NCBI RefSeq assembly: GCF_000226975.2
Contig: NZ_CP019285.1
Span: 2,976,001 to 3,040,000, forward strand
Source: Halobiforma lacisalsi AJ5
GTDB taxonomy: Archaea > Halobacteriota > Halobacteria > Halobacteriales > Natrialbaceae
DNA length: 64,000 nucleotides
Reading direction: 5' to 3'
Shown: in pieces, positions 54,080-63,384 of the stretch
Numbering within the stretch: the stretch's first letter is position 1
How the letters are laid out: every line of letters begins with the position of its first letter
Made by a program: the position numbers and the translations under genes
The notes under the pieces: generated by a model
Seen by the model: only the letters and a program-made list of their open reading frames with translations
The model's database searches: none
Told to the model about the DNA's origin: nothing

Positions 54080-54600
54080 AGGGTACTTAACCCCTTCGAA
54101 CGTCGCGTCCGAGTCGACGGAGCCAACCGGCCCCGTCGAACGCGTTTGCGTTCACATCCGAACCCCCTCATACACTTAAGGGCGTCGGATCGGTGCCCCG
54201 CCGGAAACCGCAACCGGCGAGGCAGTGTGCGATCATAGCTGAACGCCCCGAGACGTATAAGGGCAACGGATCGGAAATCGGTTCGAAACCCGACACCGAT
54301 CGTGCCCTGATCGTCGAGAGAGGGCGGATGTGATGTGCCTACCTCCGTGCCAAAGGCCGGAGGGAACGTGGCGGCCTGCGCCACGTCGTTCGCATTATCA
54401 TCGAATACCGGGTGCATATATAAGGCCGTCGAAGCGAACTCTCATCGAATTCCAATACCATGGGACGTTTTTCCAACGAACGTCCGGGTTCGATCCGTTT
54501 TCAATGCTGCGACGAATTGGGCCCTGCTACTGGTTCGTTCCTGTGTCGTTCTCGAGATCGTAGGTGTGCGTTTCGAGAACGGGTATATAGCAAGCAGGCC
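54080..54600 (-). promoter_or_regulatory. Tandem promoters of the rRNA operon (about five)
   Basis: On the minus strand five TATA-like cores recur with a GC-rich lead: TTCGAAGGGGTTAAGTACCC (54081-54100), CCGACGCCCTTAAGTGTA (54171-54188), CCGTTGCCCTTATACGTC (~54252-54269), TTCGACGGCCTTATATATGC (~54414-54433) and CCTGCTTGCTATATACC (~54582-54598). Spacing is about 85-165 bp. Three share a (T)CGACGxCCTT lead and a fourth has CCGTTGCCCTT. Multiple promoters in front of rRNA are known in Halobacterium and Haloferax. No gene is seen in this stretch. Confidence 0.7.
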
Positions 54601-54684
54601 CCGATACGTCGCTACCCGTCACATCGGGCAGGAAACCAGGCCCGAGATCAACACGATTTAGCGACGGGGCACGAACCCTCGAGT

Positions 54685-54894
54685 ATGGACCGCGAGGGCT
54701 TCGTCAAACTCGCCATCGTCGCGTTCGGGATCGTCTTCCTGAGTTTCGTACTCCGGGGGGTCGGGCAGATTCTCGTCGGATTCGAGACCGCGCGACTGCT
54801 CTCGGCACCAGTGGCAGTCGGCGGGTTCCTCTTGCTCGTGTACCTGTTCGTGCGCGCAACGTTCGATGCCATCGGCGTCTGGGAAGTGAAGTAG
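54685..54894 (+). CDS. Small two-helix membrane protein (69 residues)
   Basis: The product starts MDREGFVKLAIVAFGIVFLSFVLRGVG, has two hydrophobic helices (~9-30 and ~37-58) and ends ATFDAIGVWEVK. The ATG at 54685 follows the rRNA promoter region on the other strand. No family is recognised, but hydrophobic pattern and codon use support a real gene. Confidence 0.65.
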   Translation: MDREGFVKLAIVAFGIVFLSFVLRGVGQILVGFETARLLSAPVAVGGFLLLVYLFVRATFDAIGVWEVK

Positions 54895-55004
54895 CCGGCA
54901 ATCTCTCGTGCGTGCGCGAGCGTTCGTTTGGACGTGAACGGGTTGGACAGGAACGAGCCGCCGAGAGGGAAACCGTTTTTCGACGTCCGCGCCAACCCGA
55001 GCAC

Positions 55005-56285
55005 ATGAGTATCGACGTCACGGAGATTCAGGACCTCGGACCCGGCGATCGCGCCGCCTTCTTCGACCGCGACGCCGGCATCGAGGACGTACGCGGGGAC
55101 GTTCGTGAGATCGTCGATCGCGTGCGCGAGGAGGGCGACGTCGCCGTCCGCGAGTACACGAGCGAGTTCGACGGCGTCGAGGTCGGCAACCTCGAGATCA
55201 CTGACGAGTGCGAACGGGCTTACGAGGACCTCGAGGACGACCTTCGCGAGGCGATCGAGGACGCCGCAGCGAACGTTCGAGAGTTCCACGAGGCGCAACT
55301 CCCGGCGGACTGGCGCGAGGAGTTCGGCGACGGGCGCGAACTCGGACGGCGATTTCGGCCTATCGAGCGAGTCGGCGTCTACGTCCCTGGGGGGTCGGCG
55401 GCCTACCCCTCGAGCGCGATCATGGGGGTCGTGCCGGCGGTCGTCGCGGGGGTCGAGCACGTGGCGGTCGTGACCCCGCCCGCGGAGGAGGTGAACCCGG
55501 CCACGCTGGCGGCGATCCACGCCGCGGGGGCGGACTCGGTCTACAGCGTCGGCGGCGTACAGGCGATCGCGGGACTGGCCTACGGGACCGAGACGATCAC
55601 GCGCGTCCAGAAGATCGTCGGGCCGGGCAACAAGTGGGTCACCGCGGCCAAGGCGGAGGTGCGGGGGGACGTCGAGATCGACTTTCTCGCGGGACCGAGC
55701 GAAGTGGTCGTCGTCGCCGACGGGACGGCCGATCCGGAGTTCGTGGCTGCCGAACTCGTCGCCCAGGCCGAGCACGACCCGAACGCATCGGTCGTCGCAG
55801 TAACTGACGACGAGGAGACTGCGAACGCGGTCGCGGCGGCCGTCGACGACCAGGCGAACGCGCGCGAGCGCGAAGACGTGATTCGATCCGCGCTCGACAA
55901 CGACGCCAGCGGTGTGTTGCTCGCACGCTCGATGAGCGAGGCGATCCTCTTCACCGAGGAGTACGCACCCGAGCACCTGGCGGTCGTCGCGGACGACGAG
56001 GAGTCGATCCTCGAGCGAATCGACAGTGCGGGAAGTGTCTTCCTGGGGCCGAACACGCCCGTAGCGGCCGGCGACTACGCCAGCGGGACGAACCACGTGC
56101 TGCCGACCAACGGCGAGGCCCGCGTGACGGGCGGGCTCTCGGTCGAGACGTTCCTCCGATCGACGACGGTCCAGCGACTCTCCCGCGAGGGGCTCGAGTC
56201 GATCGGCGAGACGGTGACGACTCTGGCGGAGGCGGAAGGGCTCGAGGCCCACGCGGAGAGCGTTCGCAAGCGACTGGAGCGGTAG
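55005..56285 (+). CDS. hisD: Histidinol dehydrogenase
   Basis: A 426-residue zinc enzyme that oxidises L-histidinol to L-histidine in two NAD steps. Motifs: RFRPIERVGVYVPGGSAAYPSSAIMGVVPA, the signature IVGPGNKWVTAAKAEVRGDVEIDFLAGPSEVVVV and the metal-ligand HYDPN-type region read here as AQAEHDPNASVVAV, plus TEEYAPEHLAVVADDEE. The ATG at 55005 (MSIDVTEIQDL) is typical. It stands alone, not in a his operon. Confidence 0.95.
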   Translation: MSIDVTEIQDLGPGDRAAFFDRDAGIEDVRGDVREIVDRVREEGDVAVREYTSEFDGVEVGNLEITDECERAYEDLEDDLREAIEDAAANVREFHEAQLPADWREEFGDGRELGRRFRPIERVGVYVPGGSAAYPSSAIMGVVPAVVAGVEHVAVVTPPAEEVNPATLAAIHAAGADSVYSVGGVQAIAGLAYGTETITRVQKIVGPGNKWVTAAKAEVRGDVEIDFLAGPSEVVVVADGTADPEFVAAELVAQAEHDPNASVVAVTDDEETANAVAAAVDDQANAREREDVIRSALDNDASGVLLARSMSEAILFTEEYAPEHLAVVADDEESILERIDSAGSVFLGPNTPVAAGDYASGTNHVLPTNGEARVTGGLSVETFLRSTTVQRLSREGLESIGETVTTLAEAEGLEAHAESVRKRLER

Positions 56286-56350
56286 GCGTTCCGGAAAACC
56301 CCGACATAATCGGCCATAACAAATACCCCGTGGTAACCGAGACCCGTGGT

Positions 56351-58096
56351 ATGGGTAACCCGCTAACGAAGTTTTTCTCGTCGGAGTCGAAGTCTGAGTC
56401 AACGTCGAAAACGGACTCGGAGACGGGAGAGCAATCGGTCTCCAGTGTAGAAGCGAGCCGAACGCCGAACTCGAGTTCGAGTACGGACGCGGGGAACGAG
56501 ACGGCAACGGCGGACGGAGACGGCCACGGGAGTGCCGCGAACACGACAGCGACCGACGGTGGAGCGACGACGGGAGGCCGGCAAGAGGACGACCGAGCCG
56601 AATCGGACACGCTCGGCGGACGGGACTCGGCCGACGAGAACCTGGATATCGCGACCGACGCCCTCCTCGATACGCTGCCCCAGCCCGCTTTCCTCCTCGA
56701 TACGGAACATCGGATCATCGGCTGGAACCGCGAACTCGAGGTTCTCACCGGTGTCGACCGGGAAGAAGTCCTCGGCGAGACCGACGCCGGGGCCTTCTTC
56801 CGCGACGATCGGACGACGACGCTGGCCGACGAGGTCGTCGAGAACCCGGAGAGCGCACACCGCGGGACCGACGCCGAACGCTCCGGCCGCGACCAGCGCG
56901 CGTACGAACTCGAGCGCGAACTCGAAAACGCCGCCGGGGAGACGGTTCACGTCCACTCGGTCGCGACGCCGATCTATCAGCGCGACTCCTTCCAGGGCGT
57001 GATCCAGCTGGTCCAGGACAACACGGCGGTCATCCGGCGACGGGAGGCGATGGCCGATCTGGTGACGGAGGTCACGGAGACGGGGCGGACGCTCAACGAG
57101 GGAGACCTCTCGGCGCGGGTCGAGTATACGGACGAACACGACGTCCTCGACGAGGATATCAAACGGATCACGGACACGATAAACGAGATCGCGGCCCACG
57201 TCGAGACGACGATCCATGGCATCGGCGACGAGGTCGAAGAGCTCTCGGCCGAAGCCGCCGAGATCGCCGAAGCCGCGGCCGACGTCGACGAGCAGGTCGG
57301 CGAGCAGACCGACTCGATCGGGGCGATCGTCGAGGAGATCAGTGACCTCTCGGCGACGATGGAAGAGGTCGCGGCCAGTTCCGACCAGGTGTCGGCCGCC
57401 GCGGAACAGGCCCAGGAAGCGGCCGACGACGGGGTCGAGGTCAGCCGTGAAGCCCGCGAGGAGATGGACGAGGTCCTCGAGGCCTCGGAGGAACTCGTCG
57501 AGACCGTGACCGAACTCGAGTCGCGGATGGACGAGATCGACGAGGTCATCGAGGTCATCAACGACATCGCGGACCAGACGAACCTCCTCGCGCTGAACGC
57601 AAACATCGAGGCGGCCCAGGCCGGCGAGGAGGGCGACGGGTTCGCCGTCGTCGCCAACGAGGTCCAGTCGCTTGCAAGCGAGACGAAAGAACACACCCAG
57701 CAGATCTCGAGTCGGGTCGAGGATCTTCACGACCGGACCGAACGAACCGTCGACGTCACCGAGCGAACCAACGGCAGGATCGCGACGGCCAACGAGCAGA
57801 TCGACGTCGCGATCGAGAACCTCCAGGAGATCGCGGACGCGGTCGACGAGGCCGCCCACGGGATCGACCAGATCGCCGACGCCAACGACGACCAGGCCGC
57901 GTCGGTCGAGGAGGTCGCGTCGGAGGCCGACGGCGTGGCCAACGACGCCGACCGGATCGAGGAGCGGATCGGCGAAGTGACCGAGCGGACCGCTGCCCAG
58001 CGGGACGCCATCGAGGACATGGTCGACTATCTGGAGGAAGTAGCGGACGGTGACGCTGTCGAGCGTTCTCGAGGGAGCGAGTACGGGAGTCGGTAA
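56351..58096 (+). CDS. Soluble chemotaxis-type signal transducer (PAS plus MCP domain)
   Basis: A 581-residue protein with no transmembrane helix. It has a disordered Ser/Thr/Glu start (~1-95), a PAS domain at ~100-220 (LLDTLPQPAFLLDTEHRIIGWNRELEVLTG), a HAMP-like linker (~235-290) and a long coiled-coil MCP domain. The hairpin tip is DQTNLLALNANIEAAQAGEEGDGFAVVA, which binds CheA and CheW. The PAS pocket would sense an intracellular signal such as redox state. Haloarchaea call such proteins Htr/Car type. No che gene is adjacent. Confidence 0.88.
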   Translation: MGNPLTKFFSSESKSESTSKTDSETGEQSVSSVEASRTPNSSSSTDAGNETATADGDGHGSAANTTATDGGATTGGRQEDDRAESDTLGGRDSADENLDIATDALLDTLPQPAFLLDTEHRIIGWNRELEVLTGVDREEVLGETDAGAFFRDDRTTTLADEVVENPESAHRGTDAERSGRDQRAYELERELENAAGETVHVHSVATPIYQRDSFQGVIQLVQDNTAVIRRREAMADLVTEVTETGRTLNEGDLSARVEYTDEHDVLDEDIKRITDTINEIAAHVETTIHGIGDEVEELSAEAAEIAEAAADVDEQVGEQTDSIGAIVEEISDLSATMEEVAASSDQVSAAAEQAQEAADDGVEVSREAREEMDEVLEASEELVETVTELESRMDEIDEVIEVINDIADQTNLLALNANIEAAQAGEEGDGFAVVANEVQSLASETKEHTQQISSRVEDLHDRTERTVDVTERTNGRIATANEQIDVAIENLQEIADAVDEAAHGIDQIADANDDQAASVEEVASEADGVANDADRIEERIGEVTERTAAQRDAIEDMVDYLEEVADGDAVERSRGSEYGSR

Positions 58097-58238
58097 CGGC
58101 GAACCGATCCGGTCGCACGGATCGCCCGAGAGCGCCGGGATCGATGGACCGGGTTCGACGGGGCGATACCGAAATCGGTTTCGCCCCGCCGAATAACGGG
58201 GCGTCAAGGTTAACATCGTCGCGCCGGAAAGGGAGAGT

Positions 58239-58613
58239 ATGAGCACGGACAGCACGGGCGGTGGAGGGGTCGAGACCCAGCCGGAAATCGAGGTCACCGA
58301 GGAGGCGGCAGACCAGGCTCTCGCCCTCCTCGAGAACGAAGGATTGGACGACGGCGAGGCGGGGCTTCGCCTCTTCGTCCAGCAGGGTGGCTGTGCCGGC
58401 CTCTCCTACGGGATGCGCTTCGACGACGGTCCCGACGAGGACGACACGATCTACGAACACCACGGGCTACGCGTGTTCGTCGATCCGGCGAGTCTGAAGT
58501 ATATCGAGGGCAGCATCCTCGATTACGAGTCCGGTCTCCAGGCCGAGGGCTTCCACGTGGAAAACCCCAACGTCGTCAGCGAGTGTGGCTGTGGCGAGTC
58601 CTTCCGGACGTAA
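58239..58613 (+). CDS. HesB/IscA/ErpA-type iron-sulfur carrier protein
   Basis: A 124-residue A-type carrier. The conserved cysteines are in QQGGCAGLSYGMRF and ECGCGESF at the C-terminus, giving the three-Cys pattern that holds an iron-sulfur cluster. It receives clusters and hands them to apo-proteins. The N-terminal ~15 residues are a Ser/Gly/Thr lead. It stands alone; the target enzyme cannot be named. Confidence 0.9.
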   Translation: MSTDSTGGGGVETQPEIEVTEEAADQALALLENEGLDDGEAGLRLFVQQGGCAGLSYGMRFDDGPDEDDTIYEHHGLRVFVDPASLKYIEGSILDYESGLQAEGFHVENPNVVSECGCGESFRT

Positions 58614-58711
58614 CGTTCGCCACGCTACTCGAGTTTCCACCCGTTCTCTCCTACCGTTTCCGTCCTACGGGCGTCCGACGACCCTCGAAAACCGGCGTCG
58701 CCTCGACCGAT

Positions 58712-58912
58712 TCAGTCCTCGAGTTCGAAGGCGACGGTGACTTCGGCCTGATACTCCCGTTCGTCCGCCGTGGCGACTTCGACCCCGAGTTCGTCGACTT
58801 CTACCCAGTGGACGTTCTGGAGCGTGTCCTCGGCGCGGTCGATAGCGTCGTCTGCCGCGGCGTCGAAGCTTTCCGAACTGGTCCCGATCAGGGTGATCTT
58901 CTTGAAAACCAT
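58712..58912 (-). CDS. Dodecin (flavin-storage protein)
   Basis: A 66-residue protein starting [39 protein letters not shown]. The conserved Trp of the haloarchaeal dodecin flavin pocket is in [12 protein letters not shown]. Dodecins assemble into 12-mers that store riboflavin or FMN. The TTGAAAACCATT context is a leaderless-type start. It is convergent with the iron-sulfur carrier gene. Confidence 0.92.
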   Translation of the reverse strand: MVFKKITLIGTSSESFDAAADDAIDRAEDTLQNVHWVEVDELGVEVATADEREYQAEVTVAFELED

Positions 58913-59014
58913 TGCGGTCGTCACTACATGACAGGATAACTTAAAGATACGCCGTGAGTGCGCTCCCGTCGCGAGGAGTGAACGTTTTTGTGGATCCGAG
59001 TATCACGTTTACGT

Positions 59015-60217
59015 ATGGCAAACGCCGAGGATTCAGTCGAGGCACCCGACGTCGGAGAGCTGACGCCGCCGGACCGGACGCTGATGGGGCCGGGACCGAG
59101 CGACGTCCATCCCCGAGTACTACGGGCGATGAGTACGCCGCTCGTGGGCCACCTCGACCCGTCGTTCGTCGAGATCATGGACGAAGTCCAGGAGCTGTTG
59201 CGGTACACGTTCCGGACCGACAACCAGTGGACGATCCCGGTCTCGGGAACGGGGTCGGCGGCGATGGAGGCCGCGATCGGGAACGTCGTCGAACCCGGTG
59301 ACACGATGCTCGTCCCCACCAACGGCTACTTCGGGGGGCGTATGGCGTCGATGGCCCGCCGGGCCGGGGGCGAGGTCGTCGAGGTCGACGCGCCGTGGGG
59401 CGAACCCCTCGAGCCGGCCGACGTCTCCGACGCGCTGGCCGAACACGACCCGGACGTCTTCGGGTTCGTCCACGCCGAGACCAGTACGGGTGTGCTCCAG
59501 CCGAACGTCTCCGAACTCACCGCGGCGGCCCACGACCACGACGCCCTCGTGATCGCCGACAGCGTCACCTCGCTGGGTGGCGTGGAACTGCGCGTCGACG
59601 AGTGGGGTATCGACGTCGCCTACTCCGGACCCCAGAAGTGTCTCTCCTGCCCGCCGGGGGCGAGTCCCCTCACCCTCTCGGACGAGGCCATGGACAAGGT
59701 CCTCTCCCGCGAGACCGACCCGCGCTCGTGGTACCTCGATCTTTCCCTGCTCGAGGGCTACTGGGGCGACGAGCGGGCCTACCACCACACCGCGCCGATC
59801 ACGAACGTCTACGCGATCCGCGAGGCGCTCCGGCTCGTGGCCGAGGAGGGGATCGAGAACCGGTGGGACCGCCACGAACGTCTCGCCGGCGCGCTGAAAG
59901 CCGGCGTCGAGGCGATGGGCCTCGAGATGAACGCCCCCGACGACTACTGGCTGCCGAGTCTGAACGCCGTCCGCGTGCCCGACGGCGTCGACGACGGCGA
60001 GGTGTGTGACGCGCTGATCGACCAGTACGACCTCGAGATCGCCAGCGGCCTGGGCGACCTCGAGGGGGAGATCTTCCGCATCGGCTGTATGGGCCACTCC
60101 GCGCGACCCGAGAACGTGATCTACGTGGTGACGGCGCTGGGCGACGTCCTCGAGTCGATGGGCGCGGACGTCGATCCGGGCGCAGGTGTCACTGCGACGC
60201 GTCGCGCGCTCGAATAA
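59015..60217 (+). CDS. Class V aminotransferase (alanine-glyoxylate / serine-pyruvate type)
   Basis: A 400-residue PLP enzyme. Opening TLMGPGPSDVHPRVLRAM, the PLP-phosphate contact VSGTGSAAMEAAI, the DSVTSLGGVELRVDEWGIDVAYSGPQKCLSCPPG block with Asp at ~186 and the Schiff-base Lys in SGPQKC. It would transfer the amino group from alanine or serine to glyoxylate. The substrate pair is assigned by family only. The ATG at 59015 follows a TATA-like TTTACG. Confidence 0.9.
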   Translation: MANAEDSVEAPDVGELTPPDRTLMGPGPSDVHPRVLRAMSTPLVGHLDPSFVEIMDEVQELLRYTFRTDNQWTIPVSGTGSAAMEAAIGNVVEPGDTMLVPTNGYFGGRMASMARRAGGEVVEVDAPWGEPLEPADVSDALAEHDPDVFGFVHAETSTGVLQPNVSELTAAAHDHDALVIADSVTSLGGVELRVDEWGIDVAYSGPQKCLSCPPGASPLTLSDEAMDKVLSRETDPRSWYLDLSLLEGYWGDERAYHHTAPITNVYAIREALRLVAEEGIENRWDRHERLAGALKAGVEAMGLEMNAPDDYWLPSLNAVRVPDGVDDGEVCDALIDQYDLEIASGLGDLEGEIFRIGCMGHSARPENVIYVVTALGDVLESMGADVDPGAGVTATRRALE

Positions 60218-60247
60218 AAATCGAAGTCGAAGTCGAAGTCGACCTTT

Positions 60248-60556
60248 CTACGCCGTTACTCGCGGTCCTGGCGGGGCTCGTTCGACCTGATAGTCGTCCC
60301 CGTCGACGACGATGATCGCCCACTCGTAGTTGGGATCGGAACTGGTGAGCCGTTCCTCGAGGTCGTCGGCATCTCCCGCTTGCGCGACGAAACAGTGGAA
60401 CTCTCCGGACGACGACGATGGAAGTGTCTCCGTCTCGAGTACCGTGTTGACGTGGACGACCTTCCACGCTCGTTCGGCTCTGAACGCCGGTCCGTTACCC
60501 TCGACGGTGTATCCGAGCTCTGCGAAAATCGACCTGGCCTGCTCGACGAGTCGCAT
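60248..60556 (-). CDS. Haloarchaeal conserved protein (DUF7116-like)
   Basis: A 102-residue protein starting MRLVEQARSIFAELGYTVEG (the ATG at 60571, five codons upstream, is an alternative start). An alpha/beta layout is seen: ERAWKVVHVNTVLE, then GEFHCFVAQAGDADDLEERL and YEWAIIVVDGDDYQVERAP. The family name is uncertain. It is convergent with the aminotransferase gene, and a (TCGAAG)4 repeat lies between (60219-60242). Confidence 0.65.
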   Translation of the reverse strand: MRLVEQARSIFAELGYTVEGNGPAFRAERAWKVVHVNTVLETETLPSSSSGEFHCFVAQAGDADDLEERLTSSDPNYEWAIIVVDGDDYQVERAPPGPRVTA

Positions 60557-60772
60557 GTTAACAGGACCCATTCATCTACGGTTACACCAGGGGTGCACAT
60601 AAATCTTCGCCTGTGAACGAGTCAACCGGAACGATTCGACGGCTGACTACCGAAGGTCGACGAAAACAGAGGAATTATCGAAGAAAGTCCGTGTTCAGTT
60701 CGACAATACCCGATTACTCTCGAGCGGCGCGAGTCGACGCGGATTCGACGATGCACGGACGCGAACGCGGAA

Positions 60773-61012
60773 CTACTCGTGAGCGGCGTCCCACTCGGTC
60801 GGCTTGCGGAAGTTCCCACACCGGTTACACTTGATCCGGCCCATCGCATCCATGGCGTTGTCCAGACTCTCGCAGTTCGAACAGAACCAGCCGTACCGTC
60901 GATCGGCGTCTCGCGTCTCGTAGGCGACGAGGAACGGACCTTTCGACCCTCTGTCGCCTTCGGTCTCCGAGACGTAGACCGCGTCCCCGTCGTCCGTTTC
61001 GGTCCGTTGCAT
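60773..61012 (-). CDS. DUF5816-family small zinc-binding protein
   Basis: A 79-residue protein: RGSKGPFLVAYETRDADRRYGWFCSNCESLDNAMDAMGRIKCNRCGNFRKPTEWDAAHE. The two CxxC pairs (FCSNC and KCNRC) make one zinc site. This is the haloarchaeal DUF5816 pattern. Function unknown. The ATG at 61012 is used. Confidence 0.8.
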   Translation of the reverse strand: MQRTETDDGDAVYVSETEGDRGSKGPFLVAYETRDADRRYGWFCSNCESLDNAMDAMGRIKCNRCGNFRKPTEWDAAHE

Positions 61013-61192
61013 ACCCACTCGTATCCGCCGTTCGAATAAAGGATTGTTCGTCCGACTCGAGTCACGATCCGCGATCGTCGTCCGTTCGTCGTGGAATCGT
61101 TCCTGGCCGTGAACCGACGGGTATGCTACTCTTACCCACGAGTGACGTCGGTACTGAAACCTTTACCCACGCGGGAATCCTTCGAGGACGTA

Positions 61193-61603
61193 ATGACGCT
61201 GGTCGTCGTTCCCGTTCGATATCCCCTGACGAAACACTCCCGCAAGACGCTCGAGCGGGCCATAGAGGTCGCACGCGATCGGGACGCGGCGATGACGATC
61301 CTCCACGTGGACCTCTACCAGAACGGGAAGAAAGTGACGAGAATCGATCTGAAAAACGCGGTCGAGCGCACGTTCGGGCCGCTCGAAAACGCCCGGTACG
61401 TCGTACGAACGGGCTTTCTGGTCGAGGAGAGCATTCTGGACGAGGTCGCGGCGGAGGACGCGGACATCGTCGTGATCGGCAGCGAGCGCGCGAGCCGACT
61501 GCGGCGACTCTTCCGTCGGTTCACGAACAACCCCGACATCGAGGCGTTCCTGCGGGACCACCTCGAGTGCGAGATCATTACTGTCGAGCGACAGCGCGCC
61601 TGA
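61193..61603 (+). CDS. Universal stress protein A-like protein (1)
   Basis: A 136-residue UspA-fold protein beginning MTLVVVPVRYPLTKHSRKTLERAIEVA. The ATP-binding-type end is ADIVVIGSERASRLRRLFRRF rather than the usual G-2x-G-9x-G(S/T), so nucleotide binding is uncertain. It lies convergent with a second Usp gene. The ATG at 61193 is preferred to the frame before it. Confidence 0.8.
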   Translation: MTLVVVPVRYPLTKHSRKTLERAIEVARDRDAAMTILHVDLYQNGKKVTRIDLKNAVERTFGPLENARYVVRTGFLVEESILDEVAAEDADIVVIGSERASRLRRLFRRFTNNPDIEAFLRDHLECEIITVERQRA

Positions 61604-61630
61604 CGCGCCCGACGCGCCGATCGATCGGTC

Positions 61631-62068
61631 TCACCCGTCGTCCGCGTCCCGCACGACGAACACCGGAACCGAGGCGCTGTCGACGACTCGTTCCGAAACG
61701 CTGCCCATCGAGACGACTTTCTCCCGCGGACTCTTGCCGCGCGTCCCGATGACGATCAGGTCGATCCCCTGCTCGTCGGCGTACTCGAGGATCGTCTTCG
61801 CGGGCGTTCCCTTGCGGATCTCGCCGACGGCGTCGAGCCCGGCGTTCGCGGCGCGATCTTGGACCTCGGTGATCGCCGCCTCGCCTTCGGACTCGAGGGT
61901 CGACTCGACGTCGGCGTCGCCGTCGCTCGCGGCCGCCGTGATACGGCTGTCCACCACGTACAGCGCGTGGACGGTCGCGTCGTTGTCCGCTGCGATCGGG
62001 AGCGCGTGCGACAGCGTCTCGGCGACGGTGTCGCTGCCGTCGGTCGGAATGAGGACGTCGTCGTACAT
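61631..62068 (-). CDS. Universal stress protein A-like protein (2)
   Basis: A 145-residue UspA protein: MYDDVLIPTDGSDTVAETLSHAL, a mid-region RKGTPAKTILEYADEQG, and the ATP site DLIVIGTRGKSPREKVVSMGSVSERVV, close to the G-2x-G-9x-G(S/T) pattern. It is the more standard of the two Usp genes here. It is followed upstream by the MscS channel gene on the same strand. Confidence 0.9.
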   Translation of the reverse strand: MYDDVLIPTDGSDTVAETLSHALPIAADNDATVHALYVVDSRITAAASDGDADVESTLESEGEAAITEVQDRAANAGLDAVGEIRKGTPAKTILEYADEQGIDLIVIGTRGKSPREKVVSMGSVSERVVDSASVPVFVVRDADDG

Positions 62069-62140
62069 CGCGTAAGGGTTGGGCAAAGAGAACCATAAAA
62101 ACACCCACAAATCCCCCGTTCGCGGGAGTTTCCGGCGACG

Positions 62141-63202
62141 TTACTCCCCGGGGCCGCTCGAGTCTCCCGACTCGCGCGCTCCGTCGTCGGCTTCCGCTCC
62201 CATCGGCGAGCCGTCGGACGGCGACGCGCGGGCGGGTTCGGGACGGGGTTCCGACTCCCGACCGTCGACCGCCATCCGCGCGACGCCGCTGGTCTCGTCG
62301 AACACGTGGTGGCGATGGGGGTACGCGAACTCGACGTCCGCGTCCGCGAACCGCTCCCGGATCGCTGTCTGAACGCTCGAGCGAACGAGCGCCTGCTTGT
62401 AGGGGTTCTTGATCCAGAAGTACAGGACGAGCGAGATCCCGTCGTCGGCGTACTGGTCGATCGCACACACCGGGGCGGCGGCGTACCGTGCGCTCCCGAT
62501 CCGGATGTCCGGCCCGCCCGAGATAACCTCGTCGACGCTGCGGGCCGCCCGCTCGGCCGCGGTCCGGGCAGTCTCGAGGTCGCTCTCGTAGGTGATGTCG
62601 AATCGCACCGAGATCCGGGTCCGTTCGTCCTCCGCGGAGTAGTTGACGACGTCTCGCTGCTGGATCTCGGAGTTCGGGATGACGATAAACGTGTTCTCGA
62701 GGGTGAAGATCTTCGTGTACCGGATGGTGATGTCCTCGACGAAGCCACGGTGGCCCTGATCGACGACCTCGATCATGTCACCGATCTCGTATGGCTGGTC
62801 CGCGAGGACGAAAAAGCCGTTTATCAGGCTTCCAACCAGCGGCGCGAGGACGACGGCGATCACGGCCGAGATGACGGTCACCGAGAGGAAGATTTCGCCG
62901 CCGCTGACACCCAGGATGTACGCGACGACGATGAGCGTGACGAGCAGGACGGAGACCCTGACGCCGCGAAGCACCGTTCGCGTAACACTGGGGCGTTCGA
63001 TCCGCTGTGCGACCGTCCGGCCCGCCATCCGGACGACGAGTTTCGAGATGAACCAGCCGATCACGAGGACGACGAGCGCGAGGGCGATCTCCTCGAGGCT
63101 GGGGAACGAACTGGCGGCTTCGACGAGCCCGTCGGTCGCCTCGGACTCGGCGCCGGCACCGGGGTCGCCCCCGGACTCCTCTCCCTGGAGGTCGCCGTAC
63201 AT
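62141..63202 (-). CDS. MscS-family mechanosensitive channel
   Basis: A 353-residue channel with three or four membrane helices. The pore helix region is VVLAPLVGSLINGFFVLADQPYEIGDMIEV, and the conserved VVDQGHRGFVEDITIRYTKIFTLENTFIVIPNSEIQQRDVVNYS of the beta domain follows. The C-terminus is disordered and acidic. It protects the cell on hypo-osmotic shock. It is divergent from trmB, with 182 bp between. Confidence 0.93.
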   Translation of the reverse strand: MYGDLQGEESGGDPGAGAESEATDGLVEAASSFPSLEEIALALVVLVIGWFISKLVVRMAGRTVAQRIERPSVTRTVLRGVRVSVLLVTLIVVAYILGVSGGEIFLSVTVISAVIAVVLAPLVGSLINGFFVLADQPYEIGDMIEVVDQGHRGFVEDITIRYTKIFTLENTFIVIPNSEIQQRDVVNYSAEDERTRISVRFDITYESDLETARTAAERAARSVDEVISGGPDIRIGSARYAAAPVCAIDQYADDGISLVLYFWIKNPYKQALVRSSVQTAIRERFADADVEFAYPHRHHVFDETSGVARMAVDGRESEPRPEPARASPSDGSPMGAEADDGARESGDSSGPGE

Positions 63203-63344
63203 GGGAACACACTCAGCCCCGTGGTGGTTAAGGGTTCTGACCGGTCCGCCGCCATCCGCGTTATCGCGCCCGTGACGCTTTCTTCGGCGAAGTATCGCTA
63301 TCCGACGAGGACAACCCGATTTCGAAAACAGATGCTACTCGGTG

Positions 63345-63354
63345 TATAATAAAT
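63345..63354 (+). promoter_or_regulatory. TATA-like element upstream of trmB
   Basis: TATAATAAAT about 31-40 bases before the ATG at 63385 fits a TATA box for a short-leader transcript. The flanking sequence is A/T-rich and no other gene is in the 182-bp gap. Confidence 0.4.
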
Positions 63355-63384
63355 CATTTATCCGTAGGGGTCCTACAGCGGCGT

